Source: Prorocentrum cordatum
Lineage: Eukaryota; Sar; Dinophyceae; Prorocentrales; Prorocentraceae
Direction of reading: 5' to 3'
Length of the DNA stretch: 35,000 nt
NCBI GenBank assembly: GCA_963575745.1
Contig: CAUYUJ010016349.1
Location: forward strand, 656,902-691,901
Part shown: piece by piece, positions 25,121-35,000 of the stretch
Numbering within the stretch: position 1 is the stretch's first letter
How the letters are laid out: each line of letters opens with the position of its first letter
Program-made: the position numbers and the translations under genes
Notes under the pieces: model-generated
Database searches by the model: none
What the model saw: the letters and a program-made list of their open reading frames with translations, nothing else
What the model was told of the DNA's origin: nothing

Positions 25121-25566
25121 CCGAAAAGCAATTCCAGAATAATTTGTGAGGACGTCGCACGCGAGAGCGCAGTCCTGAGTACATTGTAAGGAAATCTCAG
25201 GCGGAAGCGGGGGCCCTGACTAAGTTGCGAGGAAGTCTCAAGCGGGAGCGCCGTTCCTGAGCAAATTGCACGGAAGTCTCAGGCGGGAACGGGGGTCCTC
25301 ACTAAATTGCGAGGAAGTCTCAGGCGGGAGCGCCGTTCCTGAGTCAATTGCGCGGAATGTCAGGCAGGAGCGGGGGTCCTGAGTAAAATTCGAAGAAGTC
25401 TCAGGCGGGAGCGCCGTTCCCACGTAAATTGCACGGAAGTCTCAGGCGGGAGCGGGGGTCTTGATTACATTGCGAGGAAGTCTCAGACGGGAGCGCCTTT
25501 CCTGAGTAAATTGCGCGGAAGTCTCAGGCGGGAGCGGGGGTCTTGAGTAAAAATCGAGGAAGTCTC
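25121..25566 (+). repeat. 41-base array with 82-base dimer structure
   Basis: GGAAGTCTCAGGCGGGAGCG recurs at 25231, 25272, 25313, 25354, 25394, 25435, 25476, 25517 and 25557. Units alternate strictly between a GGGGGTCCTGA type and a CCGTTCCTGAG type, so the true repeat is 82 bases, about 4.5 times. Confidence 0.93.
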
Positions 25567-25572
25567 AGGCGG

Positions 25573-25747
25573 GAGCCGTTGTTGTTGTAGCCCGGGGGGC
25601 AGGGGCACAGTTTGAGCAGGAAGACTACCTTTGAAAAAAACAAGGTGCGAGCCCGGGGGTGGCACTTCAATCGAAAAAAATCAATGTGCACCGGTGGGGG
25701 GGGATCAACAATAATTATTCTTCAAGAATGAGAATTCAACAACAACG
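25573..25747. mobile_element. GTT...CAA foldback element, copy 2
   Basis: Same order as copy 1: CCGTTGTTGTTGTAG, CAGTTTGAGCAGGAAGA, ACAAGGTGCGAGCCCGGG, GGCACTTCAATCGAAAAAAA, CAATGTGCACCGG, ATCAACAATAATTATTCTTC, then TTCAACAACAACGCAAC. Module B follows directly. Confidence 0.65.
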
Positions 25748-25784
25748 CAACAAACAGAACTCTCACCACGAATTCCATATTCAG

Positions 25785-26800
25785 CCAGGCACCCAGGGAC
25801 AATGAATGACCGTTCGGCCACCGCACTCTGATATACATCTTTATATATACACACGTAGCACCCCGCAGATGCGGATAAGAGTAAGGGGGCGGTGGGGACG
25901 TCAGCAGTTCGCGAGACTCTGGAGACGCCCGCCGCAGGCGCCAAAGTTTCACAAATTATACAACGAGCCCGCCGCAGGCGCCGTTTTTTTGTTAAGCCAC
26001 TGTGGGTAGGGCGCGGGTGGGTCGCGGGTGGGTCGCAAATGGGTCGCGGGTGGGTCGCAGGTGGGTCGCGGGTGGGTCGCAGTTGGGTCGCGGGTGGGTC
26101 GCGGGTGTAGAGGGCAGCAAATCCACCCCATAACAATTACTCCGACAAGCGAAGCCGTTCAGTAAACGCACACAAGAAATGAATCGAACAGAGCACGGCT
26201 GTTTGGTAAACGCCCAGGGCCGTTTAGTAAACGCTAATTGTCGGGTCCAGGTGGTTTCTCCTCCCTTGAGGGTGGGTCGCGGGTGGGTCGCGGGGTGGGT
26301 CGCGGGTGGGTCGCGGATGGGTCGCGGATGGGTCGCGGATGGGTCGCGGGGGGGGTCGCGGGGGGGTCGCGGGTGGGTCGCGGGTGGGTCGCAGGGGGGT
26401 TGCGGGTGGGTCGCGGGGTGGGTCGCGGGTTGGGTCGCGGGTTGGGTCGCGGGGTGGGTCGTGTTGTGGGTCGCGCGGTGGGTCGCGTGGTGCGTCGCTG
26501 GGTGGGTCGCCCGTGGGTCGCGGGTGGGACGACGACCACAAACAACAACAATCATTTGAAGACTGTTCGCCCCTATCTGCTCGAGTGTCCAATAACGCCT
26601 ATTTCCCAAACCCTCGATACCCTCCCTCTTCGTCTTCGATCGAACCCCTTTTGGGGGGTATACCTTTCTTCCCTGCAGGCCGGGCCCCGGCAAGCGGCGG
26701 GGCGGCCGCGGACCGTCGGCCTGGCCAGCGGCAGCGCTGATCGGCGGGGCGGCCGCGGACCGTCGACCCGACCCCAAGAGGGACGGACAGGGGACCGACC

Positions 26801-26845
<45 letters not shown>

Positions 26846-27010
26846 TCGAAGACGACGGCGACGACGACGACGACGGCGACGACGACGAGCGAAAGCGAGA
26901 GCGAAAGAGAACGACAGCAGGGCCACAAGGACACGAAGTAGGCCACGAAGGGCAACAGCGGGGACACGAAGGGAATGCGTATGGGGCCACGAAGAGCGCG
27001 AACGAGCGGA
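25785..27010 (+). repeat. Segmental module B (partner of 15166-17140)
   Basis: Shares all parts of module A in the same order and orientation about 10.6 kb away, but lacks the 15352-16079 insertion and most of the CAA run. GTGGGTCGCGG arrays lie at 26008-26105 and 26268-26530, palindromes at 26156, 26200 and 26221, and the GAC array at 26800-26888. Confidence 0.9.
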
Positions 27011-27490
27011 GGCCACGAAGGGCAGATCATGCGGGACCACGGAGGGCAACGATGGGGCCACTGAGGGTAGCAACTGGGCCACGTAGGACAGATGCATATG
27101 GGGCCACCACGGGCGCGAACGAGCGGGGGCCACGAAGGGCATACATATATGGGGCCACGAAGGGCACGAGGGGGCCACGAAGGGATGCAACGGGGCCACG
27201 AAGGGCAGCGAGGGGGCCACGAAGGGCTGCAACGGGGCCACGAAGGGCTGCAACGGGGTCACGAAGGGCAGCGAGGAGGCCACGAAGGGCTTCAACGGGG
27301 CCACGAAACAAAGCGAGGGGGCCACGAAAGACTGCAACGCGTCCGCGAAGGGCAGCGAGGAGGCCACGAGGGGTTGCAACGGGGCCACGAAGGGCAGCGA
27401 GGGGGCCACGAAGGGCTGCAACGGGGCCACGAAACAAAGCGAGGGGGCCACGACGGGCTGCAATGGGACCGCGAAGGGCAGCGAGATCCC
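27011..27490 (+). repeat. CCACGAAGGGC 21-base minisatellite, locus 2
   Basis: Same unit and left-hand landmarks as locus 1 (GGCAACGATGGGGCCACTGA, GGGCCACGTAGGACAG, ATACATATATGGGG). It continues module B without a gap and ends at the same GCGAGATCCCGATTCCTATG junction as locus 1. Confidence 0.92.
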
Positions 27491-27775
27491 GATTCCTATG
27501 TAATCTGCGAGGGAGTCCTGAGCGTGAGCGCGACTCCTGAGTGCCTGGGTGTCGGGAGCGCGGCGCTTGAGTAAATTGCAGGAAATTCCAGAAAACAAGG
27601 GCGCTAATGTTAAGTAAATTACAAGCAAGTCTCCAGCGAGAGCGCGACTCCAGAGCGCTAGGATAATACATTCTAAGGAAGTCCCAAGCGAGAGCGCGAT
27701 TCCTGAATCAAACGCGAGGACGTCTCAGGCTGGAAGGGGGTCCTGGCTAAATTGTGAGGAAGCCTCATGCGGGAG
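27491..27775 (+). repeat. Diverged 41-base AAGTCTC family, locus 3
   Basis: Parallels 24306-24596 with small indels (GAGTCCTGAGCGTGAGCGCG, GGTGTCGGGAGCGCGGCGCT, AAGCAAGTCTCCAGCGAGAG). Confidence 0.8.
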
Positions 27776-27950
27776 CCGTTGTTGTTGTAAACCGGGGGCC
27801 AACGACACAGTTTGACCTTCAAGCTTTTCCATGAGAAATAACAGGGTGCGAGCCCCGGGAAGGGCACTTCAATTGAAAAAAGTAATGTGCACCGGGCGGG
27901 GGGTATCAATAATATTTATTCTTTTGAAATGAGAGCTCAACAACAACAGT
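27776..27950. mobile_element. GTT...CAA foldback element, copy 3
   Basis: CCGTTGTTGTTGTAAACCGG, CACAGTTTGA, AACAGGGTGCGAGCCCCGG, GGCACTTCAATTGAAAAAAG, AATGTGCACCGGG, then CTCAACAACAACAG. The most diverged of the three, with the middle AGCAGGAAGA block altered. Confidence 0.6.
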
Positions 27951-28079
27951 CATTTTACCCGGATGCGCGATGCTTCCAAACGAAGCATGCGACCATCATG
28001 ATGACAATCCACATGATGGGGGGCTCTTGTTCAATAGCGGGGTCTGCTATTCCCATTCCCAGATCTCCCGCCCACTGAG

Positions 28080-28790
28080 GTTTTGCAAACACCTCCTCCG
28101 AGGAGTTTCAACATATCCCGCCTCGAAAACACATGCCCGCGCCTTGCTGCGCCGATGCGATACCGCCAGTGGAACCCCAGCGAAGGGTAAAGCACAAGGA
28201 AGTATCGAACGACAGGATTGCCTTGATGGGGATGGGGGCTGTCGGCGGTGCGGCAAGGACCTGGCCCTGAATAGAGAGGCAGGGGGTCTCGAGCAGGGCT
28301 GCTGCTGTTGCTGGGAGCGGCGCCAATGCTGAAGAGAGTAGGGCGCTAGTCCAGCGTAAAACAAAACGACGTCTCGAAGCGGGAACGCTGGGTTTGTTGG
28401 GACGGCGGCTTTCGGCGGCGAGGAAAAACACCGCTTTGGGTAAGAAAGGGGGAAGCATCGAGCGGGAGCCGTGGTTTTGTCGGACCGGGGGCTGTCGGCG
28501 GCGAGGAACAGCACCGTCCCGAGGAAAAAGAGAGAAAATCTCGAGCGGGAACGCTCTTCTTGCTGGGAGCGGCGCCAATTTAAAAGAGAGTAGGGCCCCA
28601 GCCCAGCGTAAAACGGAAGGAAGTCTCGGGCGGGAGCACTGGTTTCGTCGGGGCGGCGGGCGGTTTTCGGCGGCGAAGGGAACACCGCCTTGAGTAAGAA
28701 GGGAGGAAGCATCGAGCGGGAGCCGTGGTCTTGTCGGGACGGGGGCTGTCGGCGGCGAGTGACAGCACCGTCCCGAGGAATTACGCTACC
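28080..28790 (+). repeat. 254-base higher-order repeat of three subunits
   Basis: Three subunit types of about 75-95 bases follow in order: C (GCTGGGAGCGGCGCCAAT), A (GCGGGAGC-x-CTGGTTT-GTCGG) and B (AAGCATCGAGCGGGAGCCGTGG). B starts at 28451 and 28705, 254 bases apart. All share a TCTCGAGCGGGAGCG core related to the 41-base family. Confidence 0.8.
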
Positions 28791-28970
28791 GAGGAACCCC
28801 ACCTCTTTAATTTATATCTTATGTGTTTGCTTGAGTTCATAATCTATGCGCAATTCTGCGTTCTGAGCCCTCGTCGCGAATGTTCCCCTATGTGTCATCC
28901 AACGCCATGTTGCTTGAACCTCCTCCCTCTTCCTAGCCTTCTATCCTCCATCGAGGACAGATTCGAGCCA
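28791..28970. other. AT-richer single-copy island
   Basis: TTTAATTTATATCTTATGTG and ATAATCTATGCGCAATTCTG stand out in GC-rich surroundings. A plus frame (LLEFIIYAQFCVLS) is open for a short distance; no gene is recognised. It separates the 254-base family from the large 90-base array. Confidence 0.5.
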
Positions 28971-28974
28971 GCCA

Positions 28975-31690
28975 GCGGCGGCGGTGAGGGACCACCCCCT
29001 GCGCACCCTCTATGGTGTCGAGAAAGTGCCCTGGACGACCGTCGTGCACAGCGGCCGCGGTGAGGGACCACCCCCTGCGCACCCTCTATGGTGTCGAGAA
29101 AATGCCACGCCTGCTTTGCCCTGGACGACCGTCGTGCATAGCGGCCGCGCTGAGGGACCACCCTCTGCGCACCCCCTGTGGTGTTGAGAAAGTGCCACTC
29201 CTGCCACGATCTGCGAGCGTGTCACGGATAGAGGCCGCGCTGAGGGACCACCCTCTGCGCACCCCTGTGGTGTCGAGAAAGTGCCACTCCTGCCACGATC
29301 TGCGAGCGTGTCACGGATAGAGGCCGCGCTGAGGGACCACCCTCTGCGCACCCCCTGTGGTGTCGAGAAAGTGCCACTCCTGCCACGATCTGCGAGCGTG
29401 TCACTGATAGAGGCCGCGCTGAGGGAACCACCCTCTGCGCACCCCTGTGGTGTCGAGAAAGTGCCACTCCTGCCACGATCTGCGAGCGTGTCACGGATAG
29501 AGGCCGCGCTGAGGGACCACCCTCTGCACACCCCCTGTGGTGTCGAGAAAGTGTCATTCCTGCCACGATCTGCGAGCGTGTCACGGATAGAGGCCGCGCT
29601 GAGGGACCACCCCTTGCGCACCCTCTCTGGTCTCGAGAAAGTGCCACTCCTGCCACGATCTGCGAGCGTGTCACGGATAGAGGCCGCGCTGAGGGACCAC
29701 CCTCTGCGCACCCCCTTTTGGTGTCGACAAAGTGCCACTCCTGCCACGATCTGCGAGCGTGTCACGGATAGAGGCCGCGCTGAGGGACCACCCTCTGCGC
29801 ACCCCCTGTGGCGTCGAGAAAGTGCCAATCCTGCCACGATCTGCGAGCGTGTCACGGATAGAGGCCGCGCTGAGGGACCACCCTCTGCAGACCAACCCCT
29901 CTGCGCACCCCCTGTGTGTCGAGAAAGGCCATTTTCCTGCCACGATCTGCGAGCGCGTCACGGATAGAGGCCGCGCTGAGGGACCACCTTCTGCGCACCC
30001 CCTGTGGTGTCGAGAAAGTGCCACTCCTGACACGATCTGCGAGCGTGTCACGGATAGAGGCCGCGCTGAGGGACCATCCTCTGCGCACCCCCTGTGGTGT
30101 CGAGAAAGTGCCACTCCTGCCACGATCTGCGAGCGTGTCACGGATAGAGGCCGCGCTGAGGGACCACCCTCTGCGCACTCCCTGTGGTGTCGAAAAAGTG
30201 CCACTCCTGCCACGATCTGCGAGCGTGTCATGGATAGAGGCCGCGCTGAGGACCACCCTCTGCGCACTCCCTGTGGTGTCGAGAAAGTGCAACTCCTGCC
30301 ACGATCTGCGAGAGTGTCACGGATAGAGGCCGCGCTGAGGGACCACCCTCTGCGCACTGCGCCACCCCCTCTGGTGGAGAAAGGTGCCCTCTGCCACGGA
30401 TCTGCGAGCGTGTCACGGATAAGAGGCCCCGCTGAGGACCACCCTCTGCGCACCCCCTTTTGGTGTCGAGAAAGATGCAACTTTTTTTTTCCTTTTTTTT
30501 CTTTTTTTTTTTATTTTTTTTTCTTTTTTTACTGCCACGCCCTGCGAGCGTGTCACGGATAGAGGCCGCGCTGAGAGACCACCCTCTGCGCACCCCCATG
30601 TGGTGTCGAGAAAGTGCCACTCCTGACACGATCTGCGAGCGTGTCACGGATAGAGGCCGCGCTGAGGGACCACCCTCTGCGCACCCCCTGTGGTGTCGAG
30701 AAAGGCCACTCCTGCCAAGATCTGCGAGCGTGTCACGGATAGAGGCCGCGCTGAGGGCCCCCCGCGCACAACGGTGGTGGCGAGAAAAGTGGCCAATTCT
30801 GCCACTGATCGCGAGCGTGTCACGGATAGAGGCCGCGCTGTAGGGACCACCCCTTGCGCACCCTTCTGCCTGTCGAGTAAGTGACTACTCCTGCCACGAT
30901 CTGCGAGCGTTGTCACGGATAGAGGCCGCGTTGAGGGGACCACCCCGTGCACCCTTCTCTTGTGTACGAGAAAGTGCCACTCCTGCCACGATCTGCGAGC
31001 GTGTCACGGATAGAGGCCGCGCTGAGGGACCACCCTCTGCGCACCCCCGGTGGTGTCGAGAAAGTGCCACTCCTGCCACGATCTGCGAGCGTGTCACGGA
31101 TAGAGGCCGCGCTGAGGGACCACCCCTTGCGCACCCTCTCTGGTGTCGAGAAAGTGTCGCTCCTGCCACGATCTGCGAGCGTGTCACGGATAGAGGCCGC
31201 GCTGTGGGACCACCCTCTGCGCACCCCCTGTGGTGTCGAGAAAGTGCCACTCCTGCCACGATCTGCGAGCGTGTCACGGATAGAGGCCCCGCTGAGGGAC
31301 CACCCTCTGCGCCCCCCCAGCGGCGTCGAGAAAGTGCCGCGCCTGCCACGCTCTGCGAGCGTGTCACGGATAGAGGCCGCGCTGAGGGACCACCCTCTGC
31401 GCACCCCCATGTGATGTCGAGAATGTGCCGCGCCTGCCACGCCTTGCGAGCGTGTCACGGATAGAGGCCCCGCTGAGGGACCACCCTTTGCGCCCCCCCA
31501 GTGGTGTCGAGAAAGTGCCGCGCCTGCCACGCCCTGCGAGCGTGTCACGGATAGAGGCCGCGTTGAGGGACCACCCTCTGCGCACACCCTCTGGTGTCGA
31601 GAAAGTGTCGCTCCTACCACGATCTGCGAGCGCGTCACGGATAGAGGCTGCGCTGAGGGACCACCCTCTGCGCACTCTCTGTGGTGTGGT
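28975..31690 (+). repeat. Large 90-base tandem array
   Basis: About 28-30 units. GTGTCACGGATAGAGGCCGC recurs at 90-base steps (for example near 29310, 29400, 29490, 29580, 29670, and again 31097, 31187, 31277, 31367, 31457, 31547, 31637). The first two units are shorter variants with TGGACGACCGTCGTGCA. The middle (30350-30960) is irregular, with indels and a T-rich insertion. All frames tend to stay open because 90 is a multiple of three. Confidence 0.97.
30480..30532 (+). repeat. T-rich insertion inside the 90-base array
   Basis: Runs of T (8-10) separated by single C, CC or A replace the usual GCCACTCC segment of one unit. Confidence 0.9.
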
Positions 31691-31745
31691 GGTGTGTGGT
31701 GTGGCGTGGTGTGGTGTGGTGCGATGTGGCGTGATGTGGTGTGGT
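31684..31745 (+). repeat. GTGGTGT microsatellite at array end
   Basis: GTGGTGTGGTG words of period 5-7, apparently grown from the CTGTGGTGTCG part of the last 90-base unit. Confidence 0.88.
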
Positions 31746-31869
31746 TTGTGTACGAGCGAGAAGGAGGAGGTGAGGTGGGAACGCAGGTGTGACGCGGCTG
31801 TAGAGAAGGGGAGGTGAGTGAACGCGGGTGCGACGCGGGTGTAGAGAAAATCAGAACCCCACTTAGAAT

Positions 31870-32335
31870 GTGGGGAAAATGAGGAATCCTCGAGCGGGAG
31901 CGTTGTTTTTGCTGGGAGCGGCGCCAATTCAAAAGAGAGTAGGGCCCCAGTTCAGCATAAAACGGAAGGAACTCTCGGGCGGGAGCGCTGGTTTCGTCGG
32001 GGCGGCGGGCAGTTTTCGGCGGCGAGGAGGAGCACCGCCTTGAGTAAAACAGGGAGGAATTCTCGAGCGGGAGCGTTGTTTTTGCTCGGGGCGGCGTCGA
32101 TGAGAGAAAGACTAGCGCGCCAGTCCAAGTTAAAACGGGAGGAAGTCTCGAGCTGGAGCGCTGGTTTTGTTAGGACGGCGGCGTTCGGCGGCGAGCAAGA
32201 ACACAAGCCCTGAGCCCAAAGGGAAGAGGTCTCGAGCGGGAGCGTTGTGGTTGTCGGGGGGCCGGTTCTGGCGGTCCCCCGAACCGCTTGGACGTGAGCG
32301 TCATTTCCAACGAAAATGTAGCCGACGCCTCGGCG
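31870..32335 (+). repeat. Right-hand block of the 254-base family
   Basis: Subunits C (near 31888 and 32060) and A (near 31970 and 32140) occur in order but without B, continuing to GAGGTCTCGAGCGGGAGCG at 32227. Together with 28080-28790 it flanks the large 90-base array. Confidence 0.78.
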
Positions 32336-32339
32336 AGAG

Positions 32340-32530
32340 CGCCAGGGCGACTCCAAGGGGTCCAACAATAATAATTGCTTAGTAATTGAAATTCAACAAC
32401 AACGCAACACGCATAATCCCCACCACGAATTCCCTATTCAGCCACGCACCCAGGGACAATGAATGACCGTTCGGCCCCTTCACTCTGATATGCATGCATA
32501 TATATACATATATATATATGTGGGTCCTGG
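32340..32530 (+). repeat. Third copy of the module head
   Basis: CAACAATAATAATTGC, TTCAACAACAACGCAAC, CACCACGAATTCCCTATTCAG, CACGCACCCAGGGACA, TGAATGACCGTTCGGCC and CACTCTGATATG match 25700-25840; the last blocks also match 15170-15215. It then runs into an AT microsatellite (32490-32520, ATATATATACATATATATAT). Confidence 0.85.
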
Positions 32531-32905
32531 CCTATTCCCCCCCCCTGCTGGAATCGATGTTTCGTTTTGGAGGGATTTCGGTCCACCGCAAACGCTTCAC
32601 GCACGAATTGGGGGGAGGGGGGAGTCGTTTCGTTTGTTCGGAGGTCCTTGGACACTCATCTCCTTGGCCAGGGCCCATATATGTATATACAGGCATACTC
32701 GTGCTCTCCATTCCCCTCCACACGTTCCCTCACCTCGCTCTCTCAGCCGTCCCGTGGGCACCCGCTCCGCCAGGGCAGTGATGATGGTGGGAGTTCGTGT
32801 GGTGGTGGGTGGTGGGTGGGAGGGGGGGGGGGGCGAAAAAAAACGCTTTTTTTCCCAACCATCCTGTGGTGTTGGGTCCTCGTTTTGAAGAGACAGCGCC
32901 CCGCG
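32531..32905. other. Low-copy stretch, no gene seen
   Basis: Mixed sequence with GGTGGTGGGTGGTGGGTGGG and a run of G near 32821-32833. Short open frames only. Confidence 0.5.
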
Positions 32906-32907
32906 TT

Positions 32908-33075
32908 CACTCCTCCTCCTCCTCCTCCTCCTCCCGCTGCCCCCTCCCTCCTGCCATCATCATCATCATCATCACCATCATCATCGTCATCATCATCATC
33001 GTCATCATCATCATTATCATCATCATTATCATCATCATTCCTCTCCTCTCCTCTCCTCTTCTCCTCTCCTCTTCA
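32908..33075 (+). repeat. TCC, CAT and CTCTC microsatellites
   Basis: (TCC)n at 32910-32935, (CAT)n with CGT and TAT variants at 32955-33038, then CTCTC/TCTTC words to 33073. Confidence 0.95.
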
Positions 33076-33084
33076 CCCACCCAG

Positions 33085-34985
33085 TACACTGTTTCGTGGC
33101 TCCATAGGGAGCTCCACCGAAGGCCCCAGTGCCCGCGCCCGCATGCGTCACCCACACCCATTTCGGCACACCCCTCACACGTTTCGTGGCTCCATAGGGA
33201 GCTCCACCGAAGGCCCCAGTGCCCGCGCCCGCATGCGTCACCCACACCCATTTCGGCACACCCCTCACACGTTTCGTGGCTCCATAGGGAGCTCCACCGA
33301 AGGCCCCAGTACCCGCGCCCGCATGCGTCACCCACACCAATTTCGGCACACCCCTCACACGTTTCGTGGCTCCATAGGGAGCTCCACCGAAGGCCCCAGT
33401 GGCCGCGGCCGCATGCGTCACCCACACCCATTTCGGCACACCCCTCACACGTTTCGTGGCTCCATAGGGAGCTCACCGAAGGCCCCAGTGCCCGCGGCCG
33501 CATGCGTCACCCACACCCATTTCGGCACACCCCTCACACGTTTCGTGGCTCCATAGGGAGCTCCACCGAAGGCCCCAGTACCCGCGCCCGCATGCGTCAC
33601 CCACACCCAATTCGGCACACCCCTCACACGTTTCGTGGCTCCATAGGGAGCTCCACCGAAGGCCCCAGTGCCCGCGCCCCCATGCGTCACCCACACCCAT
33701 TTCGGCACACCCCTCACACGTTTCGTGGCCCCATAGGGAGCTCCACCGAAGTAGGTATTCCCAGTGCCCGCCGCCCGCAGTGCGTCACCCACACCCAATT
33801 CGGCACACCCCTCACACGTTTCGTGGCTCCATAGGGAGCTCCACCGAAGGCCCCAGTGCCCGCGCCCGCATGCGTCACCCACACCCATTTCGGCACACCC
33901 CTCACACGTTTCGTGGCTCCATAAGGGAGCTCCACCGAAGGCCCAGTTCCCGCGCCCGCATGCGTCAGCCACACCCATTTCGGCACACCCCTCACACGTT
34001 TCGTGGCTCCATAGGGAGCTCCACCGAAGGCCCCAGTGCCCGCGCCCGCATGCGCCACCCACACCCATTTCGGCACACCCCTCACACGCTTCGAGGCTCC
34101 ATAGGGAGCTCCACCGAAGGCCCCAATGCCCGCGCCCGCATGCGTCACCCACACCCATTTCGGCACACCCCTCACACGTTTCGTGGCTCCATAGGGAGCT
34201 CCACCGAAGGCCCCAGTGCCCGCGCCCGCTTGCGTCACCCACACCCATTTCGGCACACCCCTCACACGTTTCGTGGCTCCATAGGGAGCTCAACCGAAGG
34301 CCCCAGTGCCCGCGCCCACATGCGTCACCCACACCCATTTCGGCACACCCCTCACACGCTTCGTGGCCCCATAGGGAGCTCCACCGAAGGCCCCAGTGCC
34401 CGCGCCCGCATGCGTCACCCACACCCATTTCGGCACACCCTTCACACGTTCCGTGGCCCCATAGGGAGCTCCACCGAAGGCCCCAGTGGCGGCGCTCATA
34501 TGCGCATGCGTCCCGCACACCCATGTCGGCACATCCCTGACAGGTTTCGTGGCCCCATCATCCACCAGAGGCCCCAGCGGCGGCGCTCACATGCGTCACC
34601 CACACCCACCCAATTCGGCACACCCCTCACACGTCTCGTGGCCCCATAGGGAGCTCCACCGAAGGCCCCAGCGGCCGCGCTCACATGCGTCCCCGCCACC
34701 CATCCCGGCACGCCCCTCACAACAACAGGTTTCGTGGCCCCATGGGGAGCTCCACCGAAGGCCCCAGTGCTGCCGCCCGCATGCGTCACCACCCGCACCC
34801 AATTCGGCACACCCCTCACACGTTTCGTGGCCCCATAGAGAGCTGCACCGAAGGCCCCAGTGGCGGCGCTCACATGCGTCCCCGCCACACATCCCAGTAC
34901 ACCCCTCACGCGCTTCGTGGCCCCATAGGGAGCTCCACCGAAGGCCCCAGTAGCGGCGCTTACATGCGTCTCCGCCACCCATCCC
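33085..34985 (+). repeat. Second 90-base array, about 21 near-identical units
   Basis: GTTTCGTGGC recurs at 33091, 33181, 33271, 33361, 33451, 33540, 33630, 33720, 33818, 33908, 33998 and onward at 90-base steps. Each unit carries TCCATAGGGAGCTCCACCGA, AGGCCCCAGTG, GCATGCGTCACCCACACCCA and TTCGGCACACCCCTCACAC. Divergence increases after about 34480. Open on both strands as 30-residue repeats, with a Cys-rich one on the minus strand (CEGCAEMGVGDACGRGHWG). It runs to the window end in a C-run. Same family as 6850-7350. Confidence 0.97.
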
Positions 34986-35000
34986 GCCCCCCCCCCCGCA

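Noticed and set aside
29010-30647. Long open frames on both strands in the first 90-base array
   Set aside because: Explained by a period divisible by three; units with one-base indels shift the frames freely.
28975-31690. CRISPR array
   Set aside because: Units are contiguous direct repeats without variable spacers, no cas genes occur, and the DNA is eukaryotic in character.
33445-34524. Minus-strand Cys-rich 30-residue repeat protein
   Set aside because: The 90-base unit is open in plus and minus frames alike, so openness is no evidence. No start context or unique flanking domain. Kept only as a testable finding.

Overview
The window looks like nuclear DNA of a dinoflagellate. The evidence is: (1) a 22-base string at 17712-17733 that matches the dinoflagellate trans-spliced leader at 20 of 22 positions, just upstream of the one long convincing gene; (2) very GC-rich coding sequence with G or C at nearly every third codon position; (3) the decayed C-terminal part of a LINE-type retrotransposon with zinc knuckle, RNase H and cysteine-containing tail; (4) an extreme load of microsatellites and minisatellites. 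A Prorocentrum-like species is a guess from style only.

Layout. 1-3115: an (ACACACGC)n tract, a low-copy stretch, a (TCC)n tract and the LINE relic. 3145-5830: a 7-base GTTTTCC/GGTTTCC satellite, degenerate direct repeats, and an unidentified coding relic (about 5286-5825). 5868-14000: purine (GGA)n and pyrimidine (TCC)n arrays alternating with CTTGG-type minisatellites, a diverged 90-base repeat, a (GCC)n block, CCCTATAG repeats, a second 7-base satellite with higher-order structure, and a 374-base tandem duplication. 14070-14660: two foldback, MITE-like elements. 14880-17500: GTGGGTCGCGG minisatellites, an ATAGC array, CAA and GAC arrays and a CTTGG array.

17692-22451 is the only confident protein-coding locus. 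A spliced-leader relic is followed, after a 117-base leader, by an ORF with a signal anchor (17851-19008). This connects, by a frame change, to a long beta-rich, N-glycosylatable ORF with a C-terminal hydrophobic tail (to 22205). The cassette sits between two identical 19-base copies of a minisatellite word, as expected for a reverse-transcribed trans-spliced mRNA inserted into a repeat array.

22430-32530 is a mosaic of dispersed modules. A roughly 1.2-kb module (25785-27010) is a second copy of 15166-17140 without its 730-base insertion. Another module (23655-24785) recurs at 27010-27955. A 2.7-kb array of about 28-30 copies of a 90-base unit (28975-31690) sits inside a 254-base higher-order family. 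33085-34985 is a second, unrelated 90-base array, in about 21 near-identical copies.

Many long open frames in this window are translations of repeats whose period is a multiple of three, open on both strands, and are not annotated as genes. No tRNA, rRNA, operon or CRISPR array was found.
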